Shown here: positions 33,659-42,342 of the stretch, piece by piece
How positions within the stretch are numbered: the stretch's first letter is position 1
Layout: every line of letters starts with the position of its first letter
NCBI RefSeq assembly: GCF_002005225.1
Contig: NZ_CP019724.1
Coordinates: 7,668,001 to 7,732,000 of the forward strand
Length of the DNA: 64,000 nt
Reading direction: 5' to 3'
Source: Streptomyces pactum
Lineage (GTDB): Bacteria; Actinomycetota; Actinomycetes; Streptomycetales; Streptomycetaceae
The notes under the pieces: model-generated
Seen by the model: only the letters and a program-made list of their open reading frames with translations
Database searches by the model: none
Told to the model about the DNA's origin: nothing
Translations under genes and position numbers: made by a program

Positions 33659-34114
33659 TCACAGGGAGCCGCGTCCGTGCAGCGCGTAGTGCTCCATGAG
33701 CCGGCCCCTGGTTGTCTCCAGCCGGTGCGCGAGGATCTCGGCGACCGACCGCACCAGCACGATGCCCAGGCGCGGGTCCTCCTCGCACAGGGCGAGCACC
33801 GAGGCCGCGTCGAACTCGTAGGCCCGCACCGGGCTGAAGGCCTCGGCGCCGAAGTCCCACTCGTAGGGCGGAAACAGCCAGGACCAGCCGAGCAGGTCGC
33901 CCGCGCCCAGGCTGGCGACCGTGACCCGCTGCAGGGACGTCACCCGCTGGGTCAGGGAGACCGCGCCGGAGCGGATGACCCAGAAGCGGTCGGCCCTGTC
34001 TCCGGCCTCGAAGATCCGGGCGTCCTCCGGGAAGGAGACCTCCCGGGCGAGCGCCATCAGCCGCTCGCGCTGGGGCCGGGGGAGGGCGGTCAGGAGTTTG
34101 ATCGCTTTGGTCAT
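33659..34114 (-). CDS. Cyclic nucleotide-binding domain protein (151 aa)
   Basis: Single CRP-type cNMP-binding domain (about 15-125: FPEDARIFEAGDRADRFWVI, GDLLGWSWLFPPYEWDFGAEA). No DNA-binding domain follows, so it is not a complete CRP regulator. Ligand-binding Arg/Glu residues of the classical phosphate cassette are not obvious. It may act as a signal-binding partner of another protein. ATG at 34114, with GAGGAG about 9 nt upstream. Confidence 0.85.
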   Translation of the reverse strand: MTKAIKLLTALPRPQRERLMALAREVSFPEDARIFEAGDRADRFWVIRSGAVSLTQRVTSLQRVTVASLGAGDLLGWSWLFPPYEWDFGAEAFSPVRAYEFDAASVLALCEEDPRLGIVLVRSVAEILAHRLETTRGRLMEHYALHGRGSL

Positions 34115-34706
34115 GGCACGGGGCTCCTCGCCGGCGATTCGGTTCCGGGGCTTTCCCTATGCCCATTTCAGTCGCTCTCGGCGCCCCGAGCACCTCGGCG
34201 GGACGTCGGATCCCGTACGGATTTCGTGCCGGAGACGGGGACGGCGGCGTGCGGGCGTGAAAAAGCCCTGGCTGGACGGGGGAAGCCAGCCAGGGCCGTA
34301 AGCGGTGACGTACGAAGGACGTTCCGGTCGACTTCGTCGCCACGTATGGGTGAACGCTAAACCATCTCTGCGTGCACCGTGAAACCGGTACCGGGACACG
34401 TGATCCATTTCACTCACCGGACCGCCGCCCCTAACGCCGGGACGGCCCGCCGTCCAGCCCGCTGCGCGGACAGCGCAGGACCGGCTCGCCCAGCCGCTCG
34501 CCGGGCGGCACGGCACGGCGTCACCGAGCACCTCACGTACCGCGGGGCCGGCTCCACGCGCCTGCCTGTGTCCCGGCGGCGTGTACGCCGGCCGTCCCTC
34601 GCGGCGGTGGGCGACGAGGGCGTCCGGGACCGGTGCTCGGGTGTAGTCGGCTGTCAAGCCGACCCGGTTTCCCGGCCGGAACACCGTCAATCCGCGCCGC
34701 GGCTCC
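34115..34706. other. 592-bp gap with a strong hairpin and no clear gene
   Basis: Contains the hairpin at 34266-34297. The 34340-34430 part is lower in G+C than its surroundings, which suits a promoter or a small RNA. No start with a ribosome binding site plus an adequate coding bias was found on either strand. Confidence 0.45.
34261..34297 (-). terminator. Rho-independent-type hairpin or small-RNA 3' end
   Basis: Perfect 11-bp arms GCCCTGGCTGG (34266-34276) and CCAGCCAGGGC (34287-34297) with a 10-nt loop. On the minus strand the arm is followed by TTTTT (34265-34261), a rare true U-tract in this GC-rich DNA. There is no obvious gene immediately upstream on that strand: the 34707-34922 gene ends about 400 bp away. 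It may end an unannotated small transcript. Confidence 0.6.
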
Positions 34707-34922
34707 TCACGGCGCGTTCCGGCCCGGGGTCAGCACCTCGTCCAGCACCCGCAGGACGGCCTCGTACGCGATCGTCCGTACGGCGGCCTCCCGGGAACCC
34801 TCCGGGTCGGTCGGCCGCAGTTCCTCCCGCCGCGAGCGCCAGGCCCGCTCCTGTTCCACCGCACAGGCCCTCGCGCGATGCATGCGGCGCAGCAGTTCGT
34901 CCGAGTCCACAACATCCGTCAT
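34707..34922 (-). CDS. Hypothetical small protein (71 aa)
   Basis: Unrecognised. Charged helical sequence: MTDVVDSDELLRRMHRARAC, a middle rich in Arg/Glu and a C-terminal LRVLDEVLTPGRNAP. ATG at 34922 with GGCGGAG upstream. It is divergent from an anti-sigma-type kinase gene. Confidence 0.55.
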   Translation of the reverse strand: MTDVVDSDELLRRMHRARACAVEQERAWRSRREELRPTDPEGSREAAVRTIAYEAVLRVLDEVLTPGRNAP

Positions 34923-35089
34923 GCACTCCGCCTACCCCCGCAGGGCGCCGGAATGGCCGCTGGGCCGTACGGAGGGCCGCAGGTTTGGGGCTACCGGCAG
35001 AGGTCAGCCGGAAGTAACGAGGCCTTGCGGCGGATTCACGGCGTGGGGCCGACCGGATCCGGCCCGTCCACCGACCAGGGAGCTGACGG

Positions 35090-35536
35090 ATGTGTGACAG
35101 GCACACGACCGAACCCGTCGCCGAACAGTACGGCGCGGACCGGCGCCGGCGGTACCGGCCGTGCAAACCCGCCGAAGCACGCCGGACCGTCGAACGCGTC
35201 GTCACCGAGTGCTGCGGCACCGACGGCCGTGCGGGGTGCGACGCGGGCGCCCTCTCGGACGCCGTGCTCGTCGCCTCCGAACTGACCACCAACGCGATCC
35301 TGCACGGCGGCGGCATCACCGACTTCCAGGTCGACGTCGTCGGACCCGGCGTCCGGCTCTCGGTGTGCGACCGCAGCCACGACCTTCCGGTGGCCGTGCC
35401 CCGGACCGACCCCCAGGGGCGCCGCCGGGTCGGCGGCCGGGGCTGGCCGATCGTCTGCAGGCTCGCTCGTGACGTGCGGGTGGCAGACCTTCCCTCGGGA
35501 GGCAAGTGCATCACCGTGGTCGTTCCGCTGTCCTGA
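35090..35536 (+). CDS. ATP-binding anti-sigma-factor-type kinase (148 aa)
   Basis: RsbW-like HATPase. N-box: LVASELTTNAILHGGG (about 64-79); G1-like: LSVCDRSHDLPVA; C-terminal GRGWPIVCRLARDVRVADLP and then GGKCITVVVPLS. It is a close paralogue of the kinase at 55100 (both have SELxTNAILHGGG and GWPxVxRLARD). The SigM-like sigma factor lies 178 nt downstream on the same strand, so it is the favoured target by inference. Confidence 0.85.
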   Translation: MCDRHTTEPVAEQYGADRRRRYRPCKPAEARRTVERVVTECCGTDGRAGCDAGALSDAVLVASELTTNAILHGGGITDFQVDVVGPGVRLSVCDRSHDLPVAVPRTDPQGRRRVGGRGWPIVCRLARDVRVADLPSGGKCITVVVPLS

Positions 35537-35539
35537 GTA

Positions 35540-35551
35540 CTTTTCGAAAAG
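35540..35551. promoter_or_regulatory. 12-bp palindrome between kinase and sigma factor
   Basis: CTTTTCGAAAAG is a perfect palindrome 4 nt after the kinase stop, unusually A/T-rich for this DNA. It precedes the sigma factor gene by about 160 bp and could be an operator; no ligand is known. Confidence 0.4.
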
Positions 35552-35555
35552 CGGA

Positions 35556-35580
35556 GTTTGTTCCCCCGGGGTGGGGGCAG
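35556..35580 (+). promoter_or_regulatory. Weak candidate SigB-type promoter for the SigM-like gene
   Basis: GTTT (35556-35559), 15 nt and GGGCAG (35575-35580). The -35 is a perfect SigB-type box; the -10 matches GGGTAC at only four of six positions. Confidence 0.25.
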
Positions 35581-35713
35581 TCGCAAGTTCGTGCTTCGGA
35601 CCGGAGGCGCAGCAGCGGGAGCGGTATGGCTGCTTCGGCCCTCCGGGCGAGTGCCCGGAGAGCCCCGTTCCCGCGGAATGTCCCCTGAGACCACCGTTCA
35701 GGAGCGAAGCCGC

Positions 35714-36580
35714 ATGCTCATCGAAACACCCACCACCCGTCCCGCGACCGCCGAGCCCGCCCACACCGCGGCTCCCGACCGTCGCCGGCACGACGACGCC
35801 CCCGACACCATGGCGCTCTTCGGCCGGCTGGCCGGCCTGGAGGACGGGCCCGAACGCGACGCCGTCCGCGACGAACTCGTCACGGCCTGGCTGCCCATGG
35901 CCCACCGGATCGCCGGGCGCTTCCGGGACCGCGGCGAGTCCATCGAGGACCTGCGCCAGGTCGCGGCGCTCGGCCTGGTGAAGGCCATCGACCGCTTCGA
36001 CCCGGAGCGGGGAGCCTTCGAGAGCTACGCCGTGCCCACCATCACCGGAGAGGTCAAGCGACACTTCCGGGACCGGATGTGGGCCCTGCGGGTGCCCCGC
36101 CGGGTCCAGGAACTGCGCAACAAGGTGCGGGTGGCACGGCGCGAGCTCACCCAGAGCCCGGGGAGCCCCGAACCGTCCGTCGCCGCCGTCGCCGCCCACA
36201 CCGGACTGACCGAGGACGAGGTCAGCGCCGGAATGGAGGCGCTGGAGAGCTTCAGCACGCTGTCGCTGGACGCCGAACTGTCGGCCGGCGACGACGGCTA
36301 CAGCCTCGCGGACACCCTCGGCGCGGCGGACACCTCGTACGACACCGTGATCGACCGCGAGTCCGCCAAGGAGGGGCTGCGCAGGCTGCCCGAACGGGAG
36401 CGCGCCATCCTCTACATGCGCTTCTTCGAGGACATGACGCAGAGCCGTATAGCCGACCACCTCGGCATCTCCCAGATGCACGTCTCGCGGCTCATCAGCC
36501 GTAGCTGCGCCCGCGTGCGCGACGAGGCGATGGGCCGACGGCCGGGCTGCCGCGGGTCCGGCCGGCCGGTGCGCACCTGA
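35714..36580 (+). CDS. sigM: SigB/SigF-family sigma factor (SigM-like, 288 aa)
   Basis: Group 3 sigma factor. Region 2: ESIEDLRQVAALGLVKAIDR (about 75-95). Region 3: ELTQSPGSPEPSVAAVAAHT. Region 4 helix-turn-helix: QSRIADHLGISQMHVSRLIS (about 240-265). ATG at 35714 has GGAG at a 9-nt spacing; an earlier in-frame ATG at 35678 lacks a site. The neighbourhood resembles what I recall for sigM (SCO7314). The kinase upstream may be its anti-sigma factor. It is followed by a DUF5133 gene 29 nt away. Confidence 0.85.
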   Translation: MLIETPTTRPATAEPAHTAAPDRRRHDDAPDTMALFGRLAGLEDGPERDAVRDELVTAWLPMAHRIAGRFRDRGESIEDLRQVAALGLVKAIDRFDPERGAFESYAVPTITGEVKRHFRDRMWALRVPRRVQELRNKVRVARRELTQSPGSPEPSVAAVAAHTGLTEDEVSAGMEALESFSTLSLDAELSAGDDGYSLADTLGAADTSYDTVIDRESAKEGLRRLPERERAILYMRFFEDMTQSRIADHLGISQMHVSRLISRSCARVRDEAMGRRPGCRGSGRPVRT

Positions 36581-36609
36581 CCACCGGGACCGAGGGAGGA
36601 ACGAAACGG

Positions 36610-36867
36610 ATGCTGATGCCTCACCCCGTGGTGCTGCGCGGGCTCGTCGACGAGTACGAGGCGGCCGTGCTGGGCGAGAGGGCCGACGACACGGGCGCAC
36701 CGGGCCCCCGGACCCGGGACCTGGCGTACACGCTGTGCGTGTCGACCGGCACGCGTGACGTGGCACGGGCCCTGGAGGCCGCCCGCCGCTGGCTCGCGGC
36801 CGCCCCGGCCCTGACCCCGACGCCCGTACCCGTACCCGTCGCCGAACCCGCGGGCGTGGCGGACTGA
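36610..36867 (+). CDS. DUF5133 protein (85 aa)
   Basis: Starts MLMPHPVVLRGLVDEYEAAV and contains LAYTLCVSTGTRDVARALEA; both match small streptomycete DUF5133 proteins. The C-terminal tail is a Pro/Val repeat. It is 29 nt after the SigM-like gene with its own GGGAGG site, so probably in one operon. Function unknown. Confidence 0.8.
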   Translation: MLMPHPVVLRGLVDEYEAAVLGERADDTGAPGPRTRDLAYTLCVSTGTRDVARALEAARRWLAAAPALTPTPVPVPVAEPAGVAD

Positions 36868-36890
36868 TCCACGGCGGGGAACGTGTGGTG

Positions 36891-36935
36891 GCGTGACTGC
36901 CCGTATGCCGCGAGGCGGCGTGCGGGCAGTCGTGC
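36891..36935. terminator. Strong hairpin after the SigM-like operon
   Basis: Arms of 17 bp (36895-36911 and 36915-36931, GACTGCCCG core) closed by a 3-nt loop, with two G-T wobbles. It sits about 25 bp after the DUF5133 stop. Confidence 0.7.
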
Positions 36936-37050
36936 GTCACGGTGACCGCGGCGGCCGACGGGCGGCGCGCGTCGCCCGGGTCGGGGCCCCGCCGCCCGGT
37001 GTGTGCGGAGGATACCGGGGCATGCGGAGTCTCGGGAGGGGAGGAACCAC

Positions 37051-37884
37051 ATGAACGCACGTGTCATGGCACGTACCGGCCGCAGCCGCGCCAGGCGGGC
37101 GGCCAACGGTTCGGCCGCCGAGGGGGCCGCCCGGGCGGGACTCACCGCGCGCGGCGTGATCTACCTGCTGGTCGGCATCCTGGCCCTGCAGATCGGCTTC
37201 GGCACCGGAAGCCGGCAGGCGGACCGGGGAGGCGCCCTGGCAGAGCTGTCGGACAAGCCGTTCGGCGCGATGCTGCTCTGGGCGCTCGGCGTCGGGCTCG
37301 TCGGCATGGCGCTGTGGCGGCTGTCGGAGGCGCTGTTCGGCGCCACGGGCAAGGACGGGCACACCGCGAAGAAGCGGCTGCCCGCCGCCGCCCGCTGTGT
37401 GTTCTACGCCTTCGTCGCCTACTCCGTACTGGCCTTCGCGGCCGGCACCGGCGGCGGCGGCTCCAGCGACCGGCAGTCCAGGGACGTCACGGCCAGGGTG
37501 CTGGAGATGCCCGCCGGGCGGTGGCTCGTGGGCGCGGCCGGTGTCGCCGTCGTCGTCGCCGGAGTGGTGATCGGCGTACAGGCGCTGCGCCGGAGCTACC
37601 ACAAGAAGCTGAAGCTCGGCGCGCTGAGCCCCCGGACCCGGCGGCTGGTCGACGTCTGCGGTGTCGGGGGCGGCGCGGCACGCGGGCTCGTCTTCGCCGC
37701 GGCGGGCGCCTTCGCCGTGCGGGCCGCCGTCGACTACGAGGCCGACAAGGCGAAGGGACTCGACGACACCCTGCGCTCCTTCGCCGAAACCCCGCTCGGG
37801 CCCTGGCTCCTGATCTGCGTCGCCGCAGGTCTGATGCTGTTCGGCGGGTTCTCCTTCGCGCTCGCGCGATGGCGCCGCGTCTGA
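37051..37884 (+). CDS. DUF1206 membrane protein (277 aa)
   Basis: Three repeats, each with a pair of helices, as in the DUF1206 family: AARAGLTARGVIYLLVGILA (about 25-45), AARCVFYAFVAYSVLAFAAG (about 110-135) and GAARGLVFAAAGAFAVRAAV (about 205-230). Function unknown. ATG at 37051 with GGGAGGGGAGG. Reads into the 37913 gene with a 28-nt gap. Confidence 0.88.
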   Translation: MNARVMARTGRSRARRAANGSAAEGAARAGLTARGVIYLLVGILALQIGFGTGSRQADRGGALAELSDKPFGAMLLWALGVGLVGMALWRLSEALFGATGKDGHTAKKRLPAAARCVFYAFVAYSVLAFAAGTGGGGSSDRQSRDVTARVLEMPAGRWLVGAAGVAVVVAGVVIGVQALRRSYHKKLKLGALSPRTRRLVDVCGVGGGAARGLVFAAAGAFAVRAAVDYEADKAKGLDDTLRSFAETPLGPWLLICVAAGLMLFGGFSFALARWRRV

Positions 37885-37912
37885 GGCGCGCCGCACGGGG
37901 AACACGGGGCGA

Positions 37913-38347
37913 ATGAACGAACACGAGATTCCTCCGCCGGACGGACGTCCCGTGGACGTCTACCTCGACCTCCTGCGCATACGCATGGAGACCCACGACT
38001 ACCAGTTGCTGCTCAGCGTGGTGGAACCCGTCCTCCAGGCGATCGACGAGCACCAGATGCCCACCATCGACTTCTCCCTGGACGGGGACAACGCCGAGGC
38101 GCTGCCCCAGGAGATCCGGGACGAGGCCGCCCTGGTCATCGCCACCGCGGTCACGGGCCGACTGGACAACGAGGTCGTCGAGATCAGCACCGACGAGACC
38201 GGCCCGGTGCGGGTCGTCACCGACGCGGCCACCGCCTCCGACCCCGAACGCCTCGGGGAGATTGCGGACTACCTCAAGGAACGCCACGTGCAGAACGAGG
38301 AACTGCGCGGCATAGCCGAGGCGAGCGGCCTGCCCAGCGACTTCTGA
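37913..38347 (+). CDS. Acidic hypothetical protein (144 aa)
   Basis: Unrecognised. No membrane segment. Strongly acidic (many Asp/Glu), with YLDLLRIRMETHDYQLLLSV at about 15-40 and IADYLKERHVQNEELRGIAE near the C terminus. Likely cotranscribed with the DUF1206 gene. It converges on the FUSC gene. Confidence 0.6.
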   Translation: MNEHEIPPPDGRPVDVYLDLLRIRMETHDYQLLLSVVEPVLQAIDEHQMPTIDFSLDGDNAEALPQEIRDEAALVIATAVTGRLDNEVVEISTDETGPVRVVTDAATASDPERLGEIADYLKERHVQNEELRGIAEASGLPSDF

Positions 38348-38366
38348 GCGCCGGCGCCGCGGACCG

Positions 38367-40616
38367 TCACCGCGTCGGCGTCCTGACCGGCACGCCCAGC
38401 GGCCGGGCGAGGCCCATGACCGCCTCGTCCAGGCGCTCCAGGTGCCGCAGTACCCGGCCGGTGATGCGGCCGTACCGCGGCACCCCGGCCGCGTCCGGTG
38501 CCAGCAGCGAGGCGATGCTCGGCCCGGTCTCCACCTCGGTCCCGGCGTCCTCGTCGGCGACGCGGGCGGCGATCGCCTCGATGTTGCGCACCGTACGCCG
38601 CACCGCCCCGCGCAGCCGCGGGTCGGCGGCGATGGAGGGGTGGGCGGGCAGCAGCTCGGCCGTCGCGGCCAGGGACCGCGCGTGATAGGCGCACGTCTCC
38701 AGCAGCGCGACCACATACCGGGCGGTGTCGCGCCGGGCCCGCAGCGGCGTGATCGGATGGGTGAGCGGCTGCGTGGCGGCCCGCAGATCACCCAGCGCCT
38801 GGTCCAGCTCCCGCGCCGTGTCCAGCAGATCCGCCGCGGGCCCGCCGCTGAGCTGGTCGACGGCCCCCTCGGTGACGTCGGTGAGCCGCTCCAGCACGGT
38901 CCCGAGCAGTTCGTTCGTACGCCGGTCCGTGCGTATCGGCAGCACCAGCGCCGCCGCCACGATCCCGCAGGCCGCGCCGAGCGCCGTCTCCTCCACGCGC
39001 AGCAGCAGCACCGACAGGCTGTAGGTGTGCAGCAGGGTGTACAGCAGCCCCAGCATCGCCGTGACGAAGAACGACATCAGCGTGTAGGACAGCGGTGCCG
39101 TGTAGAACATCGCGAAGATGAGCAGCAGCACCAGCCCGAACGCGATCCAGGTGTGGCCGCCCACCAGACCCGCCAGCCCGATGCCGGCCACCACCCCGAG
39201 CATCGTGCCCAGCACGCGGCGGTAGCCCTTGACGAGGATCTCGCCGGTGGAGGCCGTGTTCAGGAAGACGATCCAGCACGCGAGCACCGCCCAGTACCAG
39301 CGCTCGGCGGACAGGAACTCCCCGCCCAGGATCGCCAGCGACGATCCCACCGACACCTGCACCGCGGCGCGCGTGGTGGGCCGCCGCAGCCCGGTCGGCT
39401 CCTCCTCCTTCGGCGCGGCTTCCTCACCGGCGTCGATGGCGGCGTCCTCGGCGTCCAGCTCCTCCCGGGAACGGGTGGTCGCGGGCGTGTCGTCCGACTC
39501 GTCCTGCGGCCCGTCCAGGGCGATCCTCAGGCCCATGACCGCACGCGCGGTCTCGCCGATGCCCCGGAACACGTCCTGGACGGCCGCGGTCGCCTCGGGC
39601 AGGTTCTCCTCGTCCCGGTAGCCGAGGAGCCGGTTGCGCAGGTGCGACAGCGCGGTGCCGCGTGCCTCGGCGGGCGGCCGCAGCACCAGGGTGCGCAGCG
39701 CCCCGAGGTCGCGGCGCAGGATCTCCGTGGCCTCACCGGGGGCCGGGGAGCGGCCCACCGAGGGGGCCGGCGCGCCCGGCAGATGCAGGGTCAGGGTGTC
39801 CGCCCGCTCGGCGCTGCGCGCGGTCAGCAGCAGCAGGCCGAGGCGCTCGGCGGCGATCTCGGCGTCCGCGATGCGCCGCTGCACCAGACGTGCCGTGGAC
39901 TCGTCGGGAGTGCCCTCCTCCAGCCGGGACTGGATCATCAGGGCGGTCTCGTGCAGGCGCGCGGTGCCGTCGCGCAGGTGCTCGAGCGTCTTCTCGATGC
40001 CGTCCGGGCCGGTGTCCAGCAGTTCGGTCTGCGTGGCGATGAGCTGGGCCAGCCGGGCACGGAAGGCCTGCCGCAGCCGCTGCAGGACGCCCGCCGGTGT
40101 CGCCGGGACCACAGCGAAACGCACCACCGCGCTGGACACGAACGCCACCGCGATGGCACCCCACAGCCCCGGCAGCGCCGACACCTCGGCGCCCACGAAC
40201 AGGGACACGAAGTAGACCTGGAAGCCGATCAGCCCGAGCGCGGTGCCGCGGTCGCCGAACCTGCGGACGAAGACGGCGCAGAAGATCAGCACGACGAAGA
40301 AGGCGTCACCGATGACGACCCGCGAGCTGAGCAGCGCGCTGACCGACACCGACGCCAGTGCGACGGGCAGGCCCAGCGCCACGGTGACGGCCTGCGCCCG
40401 GGACTCCTTCTCGCGGATGGCGAAGGTGGCGACCATCGCCGTCATGGCGCCGGCCACCAGATGGGTGTCGTCCGCACCGGACACGGCCAGTACCGCGAGC
40501 GCCAGAGCGATGGCGCCCACCGTCCGCAGCCCCGCCGTCAACCGCAGCAGCCCGGGGTCGGACGCGGCGACGCGGTCCCGAAGCCGTGTCCGCACCGAGC
40601 GCCCCGCTGCCTTCAC
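38367..40616 (-). CDS. FUSC-family membrane protein (749 aa)
   Basis: Two hydrophobic blocks of five to six helices (about 30-165 and 430-560) are separated by a long cytoplasmic region, the FUSC/YccS-like (aromatic acid exporter) plan. LLYTLLHTYSLSVLLLRVEE and YRRVLGTMLGVVAGIGLAGL are FUSC_2-like. An Asp/Glu-rich insert lies near 380-410. Substrate unknown. GTG start at 40616 with GGGAGAG upstream. Confidence 0.85.
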   Translation of the reverse strand: MKAAGRSVRTRLRDRVAASDPGLLRLTAGLRTVGAIALALAVLAVSGADDTHLVAGAMTAMVATFAIREKESRAQAVTVALGLPVALASVSVSALLSSRVVIGDAFFVVLIFCAVFVRRFGDRGTALGLIGFQVYFVSLFVGAEVSALPGLWGAIAVAFVSSAVVRFAVVPATPAGVLQRLRQAFRARLAQLIATQTELLDTGPDGIEKTLEHLRDGTARLHETALMIQSRLEEGTPDESTARLVQRRIADAEIAAERLGLLLLTARSAERADTLTLHLPGAPAPSVGRSPAPGEATEILRRDLGALRTLVLRPPAEARGTALSHLRNRLLGYRDEENLPEATAAVQDVFRGIGETARAVMGLRIALDGPQDESDDTPATTRSREELDAEDAAIDAGEEAAPKEEEPTGLRRPTTRAAVQVSVGSSLAILGGEFLSAERWYWAVLACWIVFLNTASTGEILVKGYRRVLGTMLGVVAGIGLAGLVGGHTWIAFGLVLLLIFAMFYTAPLSYTLMSFFVTAMLGLLYTLLHTYSLSVLLLRVEETALGAACGIVAAALVLPIRTDRRTNELLGTVLERLTDVTEGAVDQLSGGPAADLLDTARELDQALGDLRAATQPLTHPITPLRARRDTARYVVALLETCAYHARSLAATAELLPAHPSIAADPRLRGAVRRTVRNIEAIAARVADEDAGTEVETGPSIASLLAPDAAGVPRYGRITGRVLRHLERLDEAVMGLARPLGVPVRTPTR

Positions 40617-40629
40617 GCCGCCGTACTCT

Positions 40630-40659
40630 CCCGATTCAAGCCCGATTCAAGCCCGATTC
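40630..40659. repeat. 11-bp tandem repeat upstream of the FUSC gene
   Basis: cccgattcaag repeats 2.7 times (40630, 40641, 40652) just beyond the start codon of the FUSC gene. Confidence 0.6.
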
Positions 40660-40725
40660 CCGGCCGGTTCACGCCGAGATCCACTTCTCAGCATGCCATG
40701 CCGCGGGCCGGCCCCGGCCACGGGG

Positions 40726-42102
40726 TCACAGCTCCGCGCGGCCCGTCCCCTCGACCCGTTCCCGCACCTGCTCCGGCGTCAGGTAGGCGTCGGTGTACTC
40801 GAAGTCCTTCAGCTTGGCCGGCCTGCGGGCCTGGAATCCGGTACGCACGAAGTCGTCGCCGGCGACCGCGTTGAGCGCCCAGTTGGTCGCCACCCGGGCC
40901 TTGGCCACGCCCGTGCGCAGCGCCGACCAGTGGTAGCCGCGGGCCACCGCCTGGGCGGGCAGGCCCTTCAGCTCGACGCCGAACGGCTTGGAGACCGCGT
41001 CGGTGCCGCCGAGGTCGACGACGAGACCCAGGTCCTTGTGGACGTACGGCCGCATCGGCTGGTTGCGCAGGGTGGCGATGAGGTTCTCGGCGACGTGCCG
41101 GCCCTGCCGCATGGCGTGCTGGGCGGTGGGCGGGCAGACGGCGCCGTCCTGGCCCTTGGCGAGGTCGGGGACGGCGGCGGAGTCGCCGAGCGCGAACACC
41201 CCGTCGTGATCGGGCAGGCACATCTCGGCGGTGACCGCGAGCCGGCCCTTGACCGTCTGTGCGCCGAGCGTGGCGATGAGCGGGCTCGCCACCACTCCGG
41301 CGGTCCAGATCAGTGTGCGGGTGGGCACCACCCGGCCGTTGGTGAAGGTGACCTCCTCGGGGCCGGCCTTCTCGATGGACACGCCCAGGGAGATCTCGAT
41401 ACCGCGCCGCGTGAGGACCTCCTGCGCGTCCCGCCCGAGCTTCTCGCCCAGTTCGGGCATCAGCTTCGGCGCGATGTCGATCAGATGCCACTTGATCAGA
41501 CTCGGGTCGAGCCGGTTGTAGCGCTTGACGGCCGCGTGCGTCAGCCGCTGCAGACAGGCCGCGGTCTCGGTGCCGGCGTAACCGCCGCCGACCACCACGA
41601 ACTGCAGCCGGGAGGCGCGCTCCACGGGGTCCTGGCTGGCGTCGGCCAGGTCGAGTTGCGAGATGACGTGGTCGCGGATGTACGCGGCCTCCGCCAGGGT
41701 CTTCATGCCGAACGCGTTGTCGGTGAGCCCCGGGATGTCGAAGGTGCGGGTGATGCTGCCGGGGGCCAGCACGATGTAGTCGTACGGCTCGTTGACGATC
41801 TGGTCGGTGATGGTGCGCACCACGCAGACCTTCGCCTTGAGGTCCACGCCGATGGCACCGCCCGGAATGATCCGCGTCCGGTACCTGCTGCTGCGGCGCA
41901 GGGAGAGCGCGATCGACTGGGGCGTCAGCACCCCGGAGGCGACCTGGGGCAGCAGTGGAAGATAAAGCTGATAGGAGAACGGCGTCACCAGGGTGACGTC
42001 TGCCTCGTGGGGGGCGAGCCTCCGCTCCAGGCGACGGACGCACTCCACGCCGGCGAAACCTGCGCCGACCACCAGGATCCTGGGTCGTGTCACGGTGTTC
42101 AT
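40726..42102 (-). CDS. Type II NADH dehydrogenase-like flavoprotein (458 aa)
   Basis: Two-dinucleotide-binding oxidoreductase: FAD motif RILVVGAGFAGVECVRRLER (about 6-26), NAD motif VVVGGGYAGTETAACL (about 160-175) and the second FAD motif HDGVFALGDSAAVPDLAKG (about 305). A single-subunit NADH:quinone oxidoreductase is the likely role; ferredoxin reductase-like activity is an alternative. ATG at 42102; the GTG at 42093 is a fallback. Confidence 0.88.
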   Translation of the reverse strand: MNTVTRPRILVVGAGFAGVECVRRLERRLAPHEADVTLVTPFSYQLYLPLLPQVASGVLTPQSIALSLRRSSRYRTRIIPGGAIGVDLKAKVCVVRTITDQIVNEPYDYIVLAPGSITRTFDIPGLTDNAFGMKTLAEAAYIRDHVISQLDLADASQDPVERASRLQFVVVGGGYAGTETAACLQRLTHAAVKRYNRLDPSLIKWHLIDIAPKLMPELGEKLGRDAQEVLTRRGIEISLGVSIEKAGPEEVTFTNGRVVPTRTLIWTAGVVASPLIATLGAQTVKGRLAVTAEMCLPDHDGVFALGDSAAVPDLAKGQDGAVCPPTAQHAMRQGRHVAENLIATLRNQPMRPYVHKDLGLVVDLGGTDAVSKPFGVELKGLPAQAVARGYHWSALRTGVAKARVATNWALNAVAGDDFVRTGFQARRPAKLKDFEYTDAYLTPEQVRERVEGTGRAEL

Positions 42103-42342
42103 CCCTTTCTGCGGCTCCAGGCGGTCTGCCGCGAACGCCATTCGCCTGCCCCTGGATCGCTGCTTCGCACCTCGTCGATCCCATCGCGCCCACGCGGCTT
42201 CGGCCAGCCGGGCGCGGCAGGCAGGCGACACGTCCTGATCACCACCATGCCCCGCCCGGGACCGGAGCGCACCGGGCGGGAGTGAACGGGCCGGGACTTC
42301 TCCGCGGGCCGGTCGTGACCCGGCCGGTGCCGGGCGGGGTGG
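42103..42342. other. 240-bp intergenic stretch
   Basis: Non-coding region upstream of the NADH dehydrogenase-like gene and downstream of the stop of the GAF-PP2C gene. No clear promoter or hairpin was seen. Confidence 0.35.

Noticed and set aside
32945..34360. A 471-residue plus-strand frame
   Set aside because: It joins a fragment of the MFS pseudogene to antisense of the CNMP gene and is not a real protein.
34932..34937. GGGTAG on the minus strand before the 71-residue gene
   Set aside because: It lies only about 10 nt from the start codon, too close for a promoter with a leader and ribosome binding site.
36891..36935. tRNA-like fold
   Set aside because: A single long stem with a 3-nt loop has no cloverleaf arms or anticodon loop; it is a terminator-type hairpin.
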